NCBI GenBank assembly: GCA_039583875.1
Contig: CM077151.1
Span: 20,666,326 to 20,730,325, forward strand
From: Platanthera guangdongensis
Taxonomy: Eukaryota > Streptophyta > Magnoliopsida > Asparagales > Orchidaceae
Length of the DNA stretch: 64,000 nt
Direction of reading: 5' to 3'
This document shows positions 40,102 to 53,204 of the stretch, in pieces; the first letter of the stretch is position 1, and each line of letters opens with the position of its first letter. The translations under genes and the position numbers were made by a program. The notes beneath the pieces were generated by a model. It did no database searches and had not been told where the DNA came from. It saw nothing but the letters and a program-made list of their open reading frames with translations.

Positions 40102-43100
40102 ATGGTCGGCCCCAAACCCTCGAGTGGGGAAGAGCTTCCACGACCCACTTTCCGCCGCCATTTGTCCCGTCCGGAAATGGCTGCCCACCATGAGAAGGGC
40201 CTATGTTTCAATTGTGATGAACCTTACACACTCGATCATCGGTGCAAGCGTTTATTTTGGTTGGAATTCGACGACCCACCGGAGGATGAGGATGATGGGT
40301 CCGACGATTTGGGCACACCACATCTCTCTCTTCATGCCTTAGCCGGGCCTCAGGAAGGATGCACCATTCAGTTGTACGTGGATGTGGCAGACACACCACT
40401 CTTAGCCCTCATGGATACGGGAAGTAACCACAACTTTATTCGACAAGACAAAGCCCTCCGACTCCACCTTCTGTACGTTCCTCTTAGCCACGTCAAGGTG
40501 GAGGTGGCAAACGGCCAGCAGATGCCAAGCCCGGGCGTATGTCGGCGCGTAGCCTTTGCCGTGGACGACTATCCATCACAGACCAATATCTTTGTAGTGG
40601 ATCTTCGGGGCTTTGACATCGTGTTGGGTGTTCGTTGGTTGCGCACCATGGGACCCCTCACGTGGGATTTTGATCGTCTGACTATCTCATGGAAAGCAGG
40701 CTCTCTCCAGATACAATGGCAAGGACAGGCTCCTGGACAGTCTCCCTCCTCCTTTTTGGTTCACACAGAGCCTCTGCCCGCTCCGATCCGCCAGCCGACT
40801 GACCACCCTGCGGATCTTGCCACCTTCTACAGTCATTCTCCGGGATATTCAGCCCACGCTCAAGCCTTCCACCGCGACGTTGGCAGGACCATCGCATTTG
40901 TCTCCTTCCTGGTGCGGCTCAAGTGGTGGTGCGGCCGTACCGCTACCCTTTCCTCCAAAAGAATGAGATCGAGTGACAATGTGATCTCCTCCTCCAACAA
41001 GGTCTCATTCGACGCAGCGTTTCCCCTTTCTCGTCCATGGTACTGTTGGTGCACAAGAAAGACAATTCGTGGCATATGTTCGTGGACTACCGTACACTCA
41101 ACGACATCAAGGTCAAGGACAAGTTTCTCATCCAGGTGGTGGAGGAATTCCTCGACGAGCTACATGGGGCGTGTTTCTTCTCCAAGCTCGATTTATCTTC
41201 GGGTTATCATCAGGTTCAGATGGCGTGGAGAAGACTGCATTCCGCACGCACCACAGTCACTTTTAATTCTTGTTTATGTCGTTCGGCCTAACGAACGCTC
41301 CTTCTACCTTTCAAGCTTTGATAAACGAGGTATTCCAACCATTTCTCTACAAGGCCGTTCTTGTTTTCTTTGACGATATTCTTGTGTATAACAAAACTTG
41401 GGCGGACAACCTACATAATCTCCATGCCATCCTCAGCTTGGTGCACACGCACCACTTGGTTCTTAAGGCTTCAAAGTGTTCGTTCAGACAACGTTCAATC
41501 GCCTATTTGGGACATGTGGACAATTCTGGTGTATCAGCCGACCCGATAAAACTCTAAGGATTGGCGTCGTGGCCCATGTCGCAAACCTTCACTGACTTAC
41601 GCGGTTTTCTCAACCTCACGAGATATTACAGTCGATTCTTCCGCGATTATGGCACCATCGCTGCCCCTTTGATCGGGTTGCTCCAAAAGAACGCCTTTAC
41701 ATGGACGGCCAGCGCGACTCAGGATTTTCACTCTCTCCAGGCGGCATTGTTGTCCGCTCCGTTCCTCCGTCTACCGGATATCGCCTTATCATTCCTCGTC
41801 GACTGTGACGCCTCCGGCCTAGGCTATAGCACGGTGTTACAACAAGAGGGACATCACATAGCCTATTTCAGCTGCAAGACCTGAGACCGACATACATCAT
41901 CGCAAGTTGCCCGCGTATGAACAAGAGCTCATTGACCTTGCGAAGGCCGTTCAACATTCGCGCCCTTACCAATGGGGTCGGCCCTTCATCATCCGGACAG
42001 ACCACTACAACCTCAAATACATGCTCAAACAACGACTCTTTACTGTACCAAACAATAGTGGGTGAGTAAACTTCTCCGCTTCGATTTCTAAATGGAATAT
42101 AAAATCGGTGTGCTCAATCGCGCCGCTGACGCGCTCTCTCGCCGGAACACGCCAACTGACGCCTCCATCCACATCATTTCCTTCCCAACCGCGGATCTTC
42201 TTTCTTTGCTCCGCCAGGAGATTCAAAAATCACCCAGCTTGCCCGAATTCCTCCACCGAGCGGAAAATAACCTCACGGACTAGCAGTGGACAGCCCGTCA
42301 TGGTTTGATTTTCTACCGCAATCAGATGTACGTGGACACGGAATCTCCTCTCATTTCCTCCATTTTAGAGGATGTACATTCTCGCAATCACAAAAGGCGT
42401 TTACCGCACTCTCCAACGTCTACGCTTGAAATTCTTTTGGAAAGGAATGTGCAAGCACGCCCATGCCTTCATTGCCAATTGTGTCGTATGTCAACAAAAA
42501 AAGACCGATCATCTCCTCCCGGCCGGCTTGCTTCAGCCCCTGCAGGTGCCTACGCAGATTTGGGCGGACCTCTTTATGGATTTTGTTGAAGGGTTGCCTT
42601 CTGTTCGCGGGAAATCCATTTTGATGGTGGTGGTGGATCGATTCTCAAAGGGAGCTCATTTCATTTCCTTGGCTCGACTGCTCGTGGAGGAGAACGATGC
42701 ACGAGTTTTCTTCCAGGAAATCTTTGATTACATGGCATGCCGGAAACTCTTGTCTCGAACCAGGATAAGGTGTTTACTAGCCACTTTTGGAAAGAACTTT
42801 TCTCCCTCAGAGGTACCAAACTGGCTCTCTTCGGCGTACCACCCTCAGTCCGATGGACAGATCGAGGTGGTCAACCGCACTGTTGAGATGTATTTGGATG
42901 TGTCACCGGTGCTCGGCCTCGAGATTGGTCACGCTGGCTTCCTTGGATAGAATATTGTTACACAACGGCATATCACACCGCGTTGAAGACCACCCCGTTT
43001 CGCCACATATACGACCGGGAACCCCCACGTCTCTTGTCCTATACGGGTGGATCGGGTCGTTTGGCGGCCATTGACCGGGAATTGGAAGATCGCCACGAGT

Positions 43101-43426
43101 TTCTGTGTGCCGCCCAGAACTGCATACTGTAGGCCCAACAGCGTATGAAAATTGCATACAACCGGGGGCATCGTGAGCTCACTCTCGCCGTTGGCGATTG
43201 GGTGTGGATGTGGATGTGGGTGCAGCACCGCCCCTTCCATCAAGTCTCCACTACACGGCCTACCTCCAACAAGTTGAGGCCCAAGTTCTTTGGCTCCTTT
43301 CCAATCATCGAACGCATTGGGGACGTTGCCTACCGCCTCGGCCTACCCCCGAAAGCCCGGATCCATGATGTCTTTCACATTTCCCAGCTCAAGTTGTTTG
43401 TGGGACCTCCCCGCTTGCACCCTTAG
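40102..43426 (+). pseudogene. Gypsy-3 gag-pol remnant lacking gag core and chromodomain
   Basis: Starts MVGPKPSSGEE but reaches the zinc knuckle CFNCDEPYTLDHRC within about 35 codons, so the gag core is deleted. Then protease LLALMDTGSNHNFIRQD, RT FVDYRTLNDIKVKDKF and VFFDDILVYNKTW, RNase H FLVDCDASGLGYSTVLQQEG, integrase FFWKGMCKHAHAFIANCVVC, DLFMDFVEGLP and [17 protein letters not shown], and GPF/Y AYRLGLPPKARIHDVFHISQ. Frameshifts lie near 40880, 41220, 41880, 42370 and 42740. After GPF/Y only a tail reading like QLEDKLSSDEGGNV remains, the end that follows the chromodomain in Gypsy-2, so the chromodomain was deleted. Confidence 0.88.
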
Positions 43427-43478
43427 TCGACGTTCCACACCAGCTTGAGGACAAGTTGTCTTCCGACGAGGGCGGTAA

Positions 43479-44054
43479 TGTTACGACACATGGCAAGCCA
43501 GATTCGCGTTGGGGCCGCACTTCTCAGCGCCGACCACCGGCCGCAACAGCATGGGAAGATTGGATATCTTAGTTGTTCACGCTTAAATTTATTTGTTATA
43601 ATGCTATTTTTATTTTACCTGCAAAAACTACTTTATTTTCCCACGTGTCAAAGCCCAAGTGGGGTGTGTGTTGTGTGTGAACCGGGTGGACCCTTTGTGT
43701 TGGCAAGCAAGACTTAATCTCCTCCTCTCTATCTATCTCTAAACCCTCTCCCACTCTCCCTATCTCAACGAAGACCAGCCCGAACCCTAGCTGCGAGCAG
43801 CAAAGACCCACCCAAGCCCTAGCCGCAAACAACAAAGCCCCCGCCGCTCGGCCCTCCAGCATCTCGTCGCTCCTCCCCCCTCTCGCTTCTTCAATCTCTC
43901 TCTCTCTCGCCAATCTCTATTTCTCTCGGTTCCTTTTGGCAATCCCCCATATCCAACCATTGCACCGGTCGGATCCAAGACGGGTTCCTTCGAACCTTAG
44001 AGGAACTAATCCTCTTCGGGTCTTATCACCAGATCAAGTCGGGAGACCACAACA
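43479..44054 (+). repeat. Gypsy-3 3' LTR
   Basis: 576 bp. It differs from the 5' LTR by substitutions and a duplicated segment with CCCAAGCCCTAGCCGC. Confidence 0.9.
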
Positions 44055-44140
44055 GGAAGAGTAAGGAATGCATTCTAGGAAGATAACATGATAGGATATG
44101 CACAAACATCTTGATGGGGATAGAAGGTGGACTATGAGAC
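44055..44140 (-). pseudogene. Copia-3 linker fragment
   Basis: Continues the Copia-3 minus-strand linker that breaks off at 39549, confirming that Gypsy-3 split it. Confidence 0.5.
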
Positions 44141-45590
44141 ACTATTCGTCGGGGCCCGCATTCGTGTACTAACGCAGGAGGTGTTGATCGGATTGACGAT
44201 CCGCGACCACGAGCGCGCCCGGAGCGCCGTTTTAGTATTTTTTTGTATTTTGTTGGACTTATATTTAGTATTTTAGGACACAAAACAAAACGACCAATCA
44301 TAATCATTCACGTCATGTGCCCAACCACCCCCCCCCCCTTTATTATAAATAGGGATGGATGCTTTCAATTGGAGATATTGTTTATTTTGTGAGCGAATCA
44401 AGAACCGACAATCACTCGTGGTGCGACGCTGCAAAACCCAGGGGTACGACGTCACGGTTTAAGTTCTACTTTATTATTTCCTGAAATTTTGTTTCTCTTT
44501 TCATCTCCCGTAAAACCTTCCTCCTGCACCAAAACTGCAAAACCTCCACTGTGCATCCACTCAATGCATGTAACTTCAAGTCGAACGATTCCAATCCCCG
44601 TTCATCGTTGTTCTACCCCAGCACCTGTAATCGCAAGACCCACATGTTTTGACCTTCACATCTCAAAATCGCCCACACATCTTAATCCCTGCCTCAGGCG
44701 ACCGATCCCTTTCTCCCTGGTATTGTCGTCAGCCTGCCTCCAACAAAGAACCCCTTCCTAATCCAACCTCCTGCAAATTTCCCCTCAATCTCCAGTTTCC
44801 CCCATCCCGCTCCTCTTCAGTCACCACCATACCCCTCCCCCTACCGACTATAACATCCCCCAATCACACCACCATCACCCTCCCTCCTCTGATCTCCCCA
44901 CCGGCAAGCCTGTTACCACAAGCCCCTCCCATGCTGCCCACCATTAACAATGTCGCTCCCCCTTCCTGTCCAAGCCAAAACCCGCATCCCTATATCCATC
45001 CAACAACTTAGAGTTTCTTTCTTCCGACCTTGCCTCCAACATGAGCTCCACCCCTTGACCCCTCCTTCACAAACCGCAAAACATCCCATTGTTGTGCGCT
45101 CCTCTTGAAACCGCAAGCCCCACCATCTCTTTTTCGCACCTCTCATCAATCCTCCGCCAAGGCTTAAAGTTAATTGCATTCCTAAAGTTAGTGCCTCATT
45201 TGCTTGGAGCCATGCTAACAGCCACTATTGGATTATTTTGCTAGTGAGTATTATTATATTGTGTTAAATTGTTTGTATTGAATATTGGATGGTCATGATA
45301 TAATTGCTCGAGTATTGAAATTTGTTGTGTTATTGCTTTATTTTCCTATTTATTGTAAGTTACCATTTATGAAAGTAGTTTAAACACTCTTAGTGAAAGT
45401 GAGTGTGATCTTGCTTACGCACCGAAAATTAAAGTTAACATTGTGTTGATTTGCTTAACATCTATAATTTTATTTGCTAAAATTCTATTCTGGAATTAGT
45501 TATAACATACATGCATCATTTAGGTTGGGCGTGTTCGCACCCATTCCGCACATTCACTTAGAATTGCATTAGTGTCAGCACAGTCCTGCA
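44141..45590. other. Unassigned insertion in Copia-3 with C-rich tract 3
   Basis: 1.45 kb between the linker and integrase parts of Copia-3. It holds a TATA-like TTATTATAAATAGGG at about 44339-44354, then a C-rich, G-poor tract (44520-45140) with recurrent CGCAAG words, then donor-like GTGAGT at 45243 and AT-rich DNA. No gene is recognised. LTR-like ends and TSD could not be found. Confidence 0.45.
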
Positions 45591-46975
45591 CAACCTACCT
45601 TGTGTCACATCTGATAACAAAATCATAACATCTATATCCTTTATACTGAAAATTATACTCTAGAAAAACACAAGCAATGTATCTTAGAAATAATTTATTT
45701 CACTTACTTGGAGAGCAGCTGAACAAAGATAGTACACTTAAAAACCCTTCATAATGAATAAGCAGGAACATGATCATACATTTTGGTAAGGAGACATAAC
45801 ATTAAGGATATGAGTTGGGATCCTATTGATCGGAAAAAAAACTAGTGAGAATAGCTTCTGCCCAAAATTGAAGATGAGCATAAGTCATCGAAAGAAGAGA
45901 TCTTGTAATATAAAAAATATAACGATAGCGGTTATCAGCAATTCCATTTTGTTGATGAGCATATAGAGACAAAATTGAGTAAGCATCTGTTGAGAGGTAA
46001 ACCCTGAACTAGCAACATAACGATAAATATTATAACCAGTACAATGCTCAAGAACATTTGAAGACAACAACAACTGAAGACGAGGAAGAGAAATATGCGC
46101 TAATCCCATGTGGTAGATGTGGTAAGTAGACGGCGGTGAAGATAAGTTGATGCAGGCGGTGGTAGCGACAATAGTGAAGGGTAGAGGGAGAGTCAAGTGA
46201 TTCATATAAAATAGACCACCGCGTGTATGACTAGACCCAACAATTTTTGACATATGAGGATCTTATATAGGAAAGCAAAGCTAGTGAATGAGATGTACAA
46301 GTGTATAACACATGCCAGTTAGCTGAGAGACAGACAAAAAGCTCATAGTTAAAGGGGGGAATTGATATACATCAGGAATTGTGAAAATAAGAGGACTAGT
46401 AAGATGACCACGACAAACGATTGGTAGAAGGATCCCATCGGCCATCAGAATGGAGTCTAACATAACAATCGAAGAGGGGTAAGATGCATCGCTAGTTATG
46501 TGATAAGGGGCCCCAAAGTCTAGAATCTAAAAGGCAGAGGATATACCTGCACAACAAAAGAGGTGCCAGAGTTAGATGAAGAACCAATGAGTTGCAACAT
46601 GCTGATTAGCTATTGAATCTAGTTTGGAGTGAATGTGTGCTGCCGTGAGTTGACTCAAAAAATCCACAATATAAGCATGAAATTGTCTGATAATGAGATC
46701 GTCCTGACGAGCAAACTGAATAGATTGCAAGAGTTGTAATTCATATGTATTGTCAGACTGGGTGAAGTACAATCATATAGAAGTCCCCATGGCAGTGTTC
46801 GATCCCGTGCCTCAACAACCTGTCGCATGGTGGTGACTCCATGGTGGAGACGGGTTGAGGTGTATGGGTTGCAGCCCTGATGAAAGTTGCCTTGGTGAGA
46901 TGCCAGGGTGGGCCCACTGGTGAGACTCCAGGGTGATGTGCGGGTGTGACGCATGTCCTGCATCAATAGGATCAC
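45591..46975 (-). pseudogene. Copia-3 gag, protease and integrase remnant
   Basis: Minus strand, in order: gag block AHIHSKLDSIANQ (near 46620), protease-like ILDFGAPYHIT, pre-integrase ILMADGILLPIVCRGHLTSP and FLSVSQLTG, HISLPRLQLLLSSNVLEH, and integrase end HLQFWAEAILTSFF near 45830. Protease DSGA appears as DFGA. Stops and shifts throughout. Confidence 0.78.
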
Positions 46976-47770
46976 AAGTTTGAGTCCATTTCATAGCATG
47001 TTAGGGTATGAGCATAAGAAGCCTAATGACTTGATGGATATTCTTTTTGAGCCCCGACCCAGTGAGTCAGTAAAATCTTTTATCCAACATGTGCATGCAC
47101 TTCATGCCCGTTGGTCCGTAAAAAAATGCATCTAGTAGTATGATTATTATAAAAATCGAGCAGATCATCACAGTCGGAAACAAATCTTTGAGGCGGGAGA
47201 GCAAGTGTTGATTCACATTCGAATTGAGAGGGTCCTGCAAGGACCAGCAAAGAAATTTAGTGCTCGCCGAATGGGCCCCTATAAAGTCGTGCGGCGGATT
47301 TGTACGAACACATGAAATTGACATAACTTGTGGTATGGGCATCAACTGAGTAGTCAATGTAGGGGATCTGACTCCTTACTACGAGGAACGCTTGTATGTG
47401 GACCTTTATCCACACCCCTACTAGAGTCTTCGACTCCTTTTGCCCTTACCAGTCCCTCCCTGTTCTCACCCGAGGAGTCGCGTCATGAGGATCACATTGC
47501 ACCATCGACGGTCCCACCAATCCAGCAATTAGACAGAGATGCATTACATGTAGAGCCATTTACTTCTACCGACAACATACTTCAGATCATCGGTCACGAC
47601 TCCTACACCGTGGGTGGGCGAAATATCGTGCGTTATCTTGTCTGTTGGAGCGGTCGCCCGCTACATGATGCTACTTAGATTTCTTTAGAGGAGCTCGAGA
47701 GAATCGACCCACGGCTACACAGCGAGTACGACCATCTTCACACACCAGAGATGAGTGTTTTCAAGTCGTT
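46976..47770 (+). pseudogene. Gypsy-4 integrase C-terminus and chromodomain-like end
   Basis: Reads FHSMLGYEHKKPNDLMDILF, SVKSFIQHVHALH, then GPYKVVRRI-like GPF/Y sequence, and GRNIVRYLVCWSGRPLHDAT with EELERIDPRLHSEY, a chromodomain-like end. All the 5' part is missing. It abuts Copia-3 at about 46975. Confidence 0.75.
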
Positions 47771-48107
47771 TAACTGCTGGAGGCGGTGAAGCAACGCCCG
47801 ACACAGGTCTATTCCCACAGGAGGCGATGATCCACTAATTGGTCGGCCGATCTAAGTTTGTGGATGCATCCGGATGATCGATCTGAGCCGATTCGATATA
47901 TTACTTTATATGTTTCGAGCTGTATTTGACGCCCGATCGGCCCGGACAATATGGGTCGTCCGATTGGGGTGCTTTAAGTTGATTTAGGTTTAAATGGTGT
48001 GGTTGCGGCTTATGGTGGGCATTGAAGGTTGTTGCAGTTGGTAAACCATCGGTCGTGTGGTTCCTCTCGGTGCGATTCCGGGAGCCCTCTATTGGTACGA
48101 CGCCAAG
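47771..48107. other. Spacer, possible LTR remnant
   Basis: Follows the gypsy coding end, with no gene. It ends at CCAAG, the LARD-2 target site. Confidence 0.4.
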
Positions 48108-51100
48108 TGTCACGACCTGTCTCGACAAAAGTCAGAGTGCGCTTTGGGCGGGCCGTCATGCCACAAGCATGGGGGAAAGAAATTCATGTCTGCTAAGGCG
48201 GATGCAAAGAATACATAAAATAGTTTTAAAATAGTTTCTGTTAAGTAGAAACAAGTTATTTTTATATGCGGAAGCTTTTAGAACATGATAGTGAAAATTT
48301 TGAATGCACAAGTATTTTTAATAAAATTCCGAACACAAGTTTCGGATACAGGTTTTTTTTTGTCATAACATGCACAGATGAAAAGACGTGCAAATAATAC
48401 TAAATTTTAGTACATATAATATATAAATAGTCTAGCAGTTGTCCATGTATTACTGTTCACAATTATCACATAAAAAAAATATCTTACAGTAAAAGAAATG
48501 AATCAAAAACATTGAACCTGACACGATTAGAAGATCAATCATCGGAAAGCAGAAACTTGATGGAGATCGGGCTCAGGAACCTGGCGGCTAAGGAAATTCC
48601 AAGACACAAAGGAAAAAAGCCTCAGAACATTGAAATAAACAGGATGAACAGAGTAAAGTATAGAACAGTAACAGAAACAAAAAACATGAGTGTATCGGTA
48701 TCTCATGAAGCAAAATTATTCAATGACTAACAAATAAAAGAGCTAAACTGAACAAGTTAGTTTATTACACTACTCCGGAGCATAGCCTAAAATTATTCAT
48801 GTAATATGTTGTAAGCCGTGATCGATGAAGGGTGTAGGTGTTATAGCGGGCGCCCATGGTTCACGATCAGATCTGTTTGCAAGTCTTGTCGGAAAAGTAA
48901 TTTTGCTTACCGTGACCATGGCGGCAGACAGATGCCCAGTTAGACACTACAGTTCAAAAATTTGCTCACAACTACGGATTTGTTTTCGAATTTTATACTT
49001 AGGTGATTTTTAACGGAAACAAAAATACTTGAAATGAGCGATCAGACCAAAAATAGGTTTTACTCAGACAGACATACAAAATCAGATTCGATGACACAAA
49101 AATTGATGACAGACATAAGGAACAAGATGCGGTGACACAAAAGGAACTAGATAGACCTGCATGATTTTGTGGTTTCAAGTATTCGCGGGTGATACGAGTA
49201 TATTTCCTTCTTTTCTAGGACACCTAATATTCATTTACATTGATTCATTCCAAGATACGATTATCTTCTAAGCAAACATGTGTTCTCTACGAGCATGATA
49301 TAAAAACACCAAAACATATATTTTCTCTCCAGAATTCGTTACAATTATTATAATGACAGTTGTTGTTCGTGCTCAATATTCTATCATTTTTCTCACTATT
49401 CATCAAAATAGATCAAATCATTCGCCCTAGTAAATATCCAACTAAAATCCTTCATCTAAGTGTATATCAATCTAAGACTTGATCATAATCACAAATTCAA
49501 GCAATTCCAAATATATTATAGCCTAAATTATTAACTTATCAGACTGGGTATTCAAAATCAAAACTTATTGACAAATCAAACGTTCTAGGGTGAAATCAAA
49601 GAATCGTAAGAACAGACAAAACAGTTATGATACAAATCCGTTAACAGATCAACATATACTGAAATGCAGTCATGAATCAAAGAACAGATACATTAAATTA
49701 CATACAATGTTTGCAAGAGAGAGGTCTCTACTTGAATGAAGGAGGCTGAATCTGACGGAGGTGGCTAAGCGACGCAAGCAGGATTTAAAAATCCTAATCG
49801 GACCTGTATATGAACAACGAAAGAGACAAAGTAGGATTAATTACGTTAACACATGCATGATTCGATACATAGCTAAATCAAGAACGACTAAGAAATTTAC
49901 CTTCCTCAAAGGTGAGGGGAAAAGAGATTCTCGCGCGGACATGGAGACTTGGCGGCGCTTGGCTAGGGGAAAACCATAATTCGGAGAGGACTTCCTTAAA
50001 GAACCGTCAAAGGGTGCGACGAACGATGACAGAGAACACATCTACAATGAGAATTAACCGATTATTATGGGGCAAAATCATGAAACACAAGTTGTACGCA
50101 AATTGGGACACAAAAATTATTTAGGAAATCAAGAAAAATCTGAATAAGGATGGAGGATGTTGGAACCATAGTTCTGATTTGGGCAAGGATCACTATTAGG
50201 ATGATTAGATCGACCCAAAATGTATAGTCACGGGTCATAGGTTTGTTTCTAGGTTTGCTCCTTCAGAAAAATTCCAGAGAAGTTCAGATTTGAAGTTCAG
50301 AAATTCAGCTCAAAGAAATTCTCCGAGCTCAGTTCAACGAACTCTGAGCTCAGCTCAAAGAAAGCTGTAAAACTCAGTTCAAAGATTATGCAGTTCAAAA
50401 TCTCTGAGCTCAGCTCGACGAACTCCGAGCTGAGCTCAACGAACTCCGAGCCCAGTTTGAAGAAAGCTTTAAAATTCAGTTTGACGATTTCTTTGCAGTA
50501 TTCAGACAGAATTATTTACAGCTGTCAGAATTAATTAAGGCTTAATTAAAGGAGATTATAGTTATCAGATTTAATGTTATATATTCTTATGAATATAGCC
50601 TTTTGTAGGCTGCATTAATTATGAATTAAATCATGATTTAATGCTAATTGATTCCCAAAGCAATTACTATTCTCGAGAATGTTTTAGCCATTGCAGTCAA
50701 AGTAAATTCAAATGTTTGAATTATGTTCAGACAAGATATAGAGATATTTATGCAGTACAAGTAGAAGATGAAAAAGCAGTAAGAGAGAAGAAAGAGAAAC
50801 AACAACAACAAATCAGTGAATTAGTGAAGAACAATACAGCTCTCATACACACAGAGTTCTTCATCATTTGTTTCAGGCTTCCAAGGGACAATTACTCAAA
50901 ATCAGTCCAAGAAGCTTCTGAAGAGCAACATCACTTTGAAGGCCTACACCCTGAAGCAAAGCTTCCTTCTTTCCTGAACCATTCAACATCTCAGGGGGAG
51001 CTTTGACATCATCAAATTCACTAGTCTTCTCTCAGTGATTTGAGACAGAGAAGACGACATCTTTCTTTCATCCCACTGTGTACAGGGTTATAACTCCCTT

Positions 51101-52029
51101 CAAAAGTTAAACTCTTGGTGGCAGGGCACCTGATCAAAAACATGTGTGTTGGTTTTTGGGCATCTGATCGAAAGCTCAAAGGGTTGTGAGATCTCCCTTG
51201 AAATAGATCTTGTGGTGGCAGGGTACCTGATCAAAAACCTGTAGTGGATTTCTATCAGGGTGGTAGAAGAGTGGATGTACCCAGATTTGGGGAACCACTA
51301 TAATCCTTGTGTCATCTGTGTTGCTTGCTCTCTTTCTTTATTTTTGTGCTGTGCTCACTCTTTTATATAACATATATATTTAACTAGAGTAAAATAAGAT
51401 CTATCCCCTCACTTTCAGAGTAAGATTCTTACCATAAGGAAGACAACTCCGGGCTCAAGGAGGGGAGGGAAGAAACCCTAGCCGTTATTCTTGCAAAACT
51501 GGCCCAATCGGAGAGGAAGATGGCTGCCGGAGGAAGGAAAAAGAAGTTGCTCTTGGCTGGAGACAAGCGACTGGCCCTTGCAGAGGAGGAAGAACCCCCG
51601 ACCCTAAGAAAGGAGGCTGTCAGCCCTAGAACCACCGGATCTTGCAGCGGCCGGTCAGAGGAAAAGAAAAGAAGGGCAGTCGACCGAAGGAGAGAAGGCT
51701 GCCAGCCACGGGAAGGAGAGGGAGGCCTCGACCTCAACCGAAGGAGGAGAGGGAGAAGCCGGATGTGACGACGACGAGCAGGAGGCGCAGGGGGCGGAAT
51801 CGGGAGCGACGGCTGGAGCAGTAGGAGGACTCACGACGGCTGTGGGAAAAACAGAGACGGGATCGGGAGAACCCTAGACGAGTGAGTTTGGCCGTTTTGC
51901 GATGCATGAGAAATGGAAGTGGGAGAATCAGCTCGGGAAACACATGGATCGAGAGGGAAGAAATTTAGGTTATTATTATTAGTATTATTATTATCTATAT
52001 TATTATACAAAAAAAACCGAGTTGTTACA
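48108..52029 (-). repeat. LARD-2 3' LTR (with inserted solo LTR)
   Basis: 3922 bp; about 2.66 kb after removing 50158-51417. Aligns with 53205-55827. Confidence 0.92.
50158..51417 (+). mobile_element. Solo LTR inserted in the LARD-2 3' LTR
   Basis: 1260 bp, TGTTGGAACCATAG to CCTCACTTTCA, absent from the sister LTR. Flanks are GAGGA and GAGTA (one mismatch). It contains repeats of CTGAGCTCAGCTCAAAG type at 50310-50480, and the last 350 bp (GTGGCAGGG, CCTGATCAAAAAC, GGGGAACCACTATAAT) recall LTRs of SIRE/Maximus copia elements. The orientation is inferred from that resemblance. Confidence 0.8.
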
Positions 52030-52552
52030 TTATCCCCTACTTAGAAAGTTTCGTCCTGAAACTTCCCTGAGAATTCTCTAAACGAATTCTCTTATGACGA
52101 AGAATCATATGACATTCATTCCAACAAGATTTGCAGATCAAGACATGAAAGTTAACTATGAATATAAAGAAACAGAGAGATGAACAAGCGCAAAGACTTA
52201 CTATGATCAAAAGAAAAAGGTACAGATACTTGCAACGCAGGTCAGATTCAAGTTCACAGGAGAACTCCTTAAACTTAGCGGGTTCGGCCAGATACAAAAA
52301 ATTGATTTCAGAGAGCATAGGAATGTCTTCGATTAGATCAAAATTGAGCGGCAAGACACGAGAATCCGAGAGAGAAAAGATCTTTACACGAAGCGAAGAT
52401 AGAACATCGAAGGGAAAAAAAAGCTGAATGACGATCGAGTATCGACATAAGCGAGTCAAACTGGAGTTGGAAAATCACAAGACAACGCTGAATTAATTCA
52501 ACAGAGCAATTAACAAGAAGACTCTCATTTGTCACTGACACTTAGAAGCCAT
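52030..52552 (-). pseudogene. LARD-2 relic of gag start and pol end
   Basis: ATG at 52552-52550 after CTAG aligns with the Gypsy-5 gag start, but a TGA follows after six codons. The left half reads FKEFSCELESDLRCKYLYLF, similar to the last residues of gypsy chromodomain proteins. A purine tract lies next to 52029. Confidence 0.55.
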
Positions 52553-52854
52553 CTAGAAGGAGATACAAGATGACCAGATAAGATTGACAGACACGCTAAA
52601 CAGGAAGGACTAATTACAAATATCGGGGACTTGAAATTAGAGCTTCTAACACATTTCCTACTATTAAGTATATAAATTATGTAATAATTACAACATTTTC
52701 ATTGAACAACTATAAGTAATAATCATGCAAGTGCAATCATGAGATCTTATGCGACGTCAAACAATTAGTAAATTCATGTGTGTACAATCATTATTGTTGT
52801 CCTTGGTTTCACACTTGTGTAATGATTTACGATACGAATGCAATAATGAATACA

Positions 52855-53036
52855 CATGTCATGTTAAGCGCTCATATCACTTAACATGTCATGCATATTA
52901 GGACTCTGATGTCAGCGCACTTGAAAATATTAAACCGCTCATACAATTTAATATTCGCAAGCGGTGTATATCCTAGTGAAAATTCATATGCACAAAAATG
53001 TTAAGTTTGCTCATAACCACTTAACATTTGTGTGCA
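52855..53036 (-). ncRNA. Three-hairpin leader of LARD-2
   Basis: Stems in plus coordinates: 52989-53005 with 53020-53036; 52920-52934 with 52947-52961; 52855-52868 with 52880-52893. Same order and spacing as LARD-1 and Gypsy-5 when read on the minus strand. Confidence 0.7.
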
Positions 53037-53204
53037 TACTACTCATGCTTATAAGTGAGTGTGTGCGTGTTTCAGCTACGAACAACAAATAATGACAAGT
53101 GAGTGCAGAAATGATGCATGTATATATTTTTATAATAAAGTTCAAAATATTTAATAATTACAAAATGCTTTATCCTTTGAAACTAACCTGATTCTGATAC
53201 CAAC

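Larger units (their letters stand above)
39550..44054 (+). mobile_element. Gypsy-3 chromovirus, decayed, nested in Copia-3
   Basis: LTRs 39550-40085 and 43479-44054 share start TGTTAMGACRCATGGCAAGC and end GGGAGACCACAWCA. Flanking five bases are GGAAT and GGAAG, one mismatch. Copia-3 linker sequence continues on both sides, proving nesting. Coding remains are protease to GPF/Y, close in type to Gypsy-2. Confidence 0.9.
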
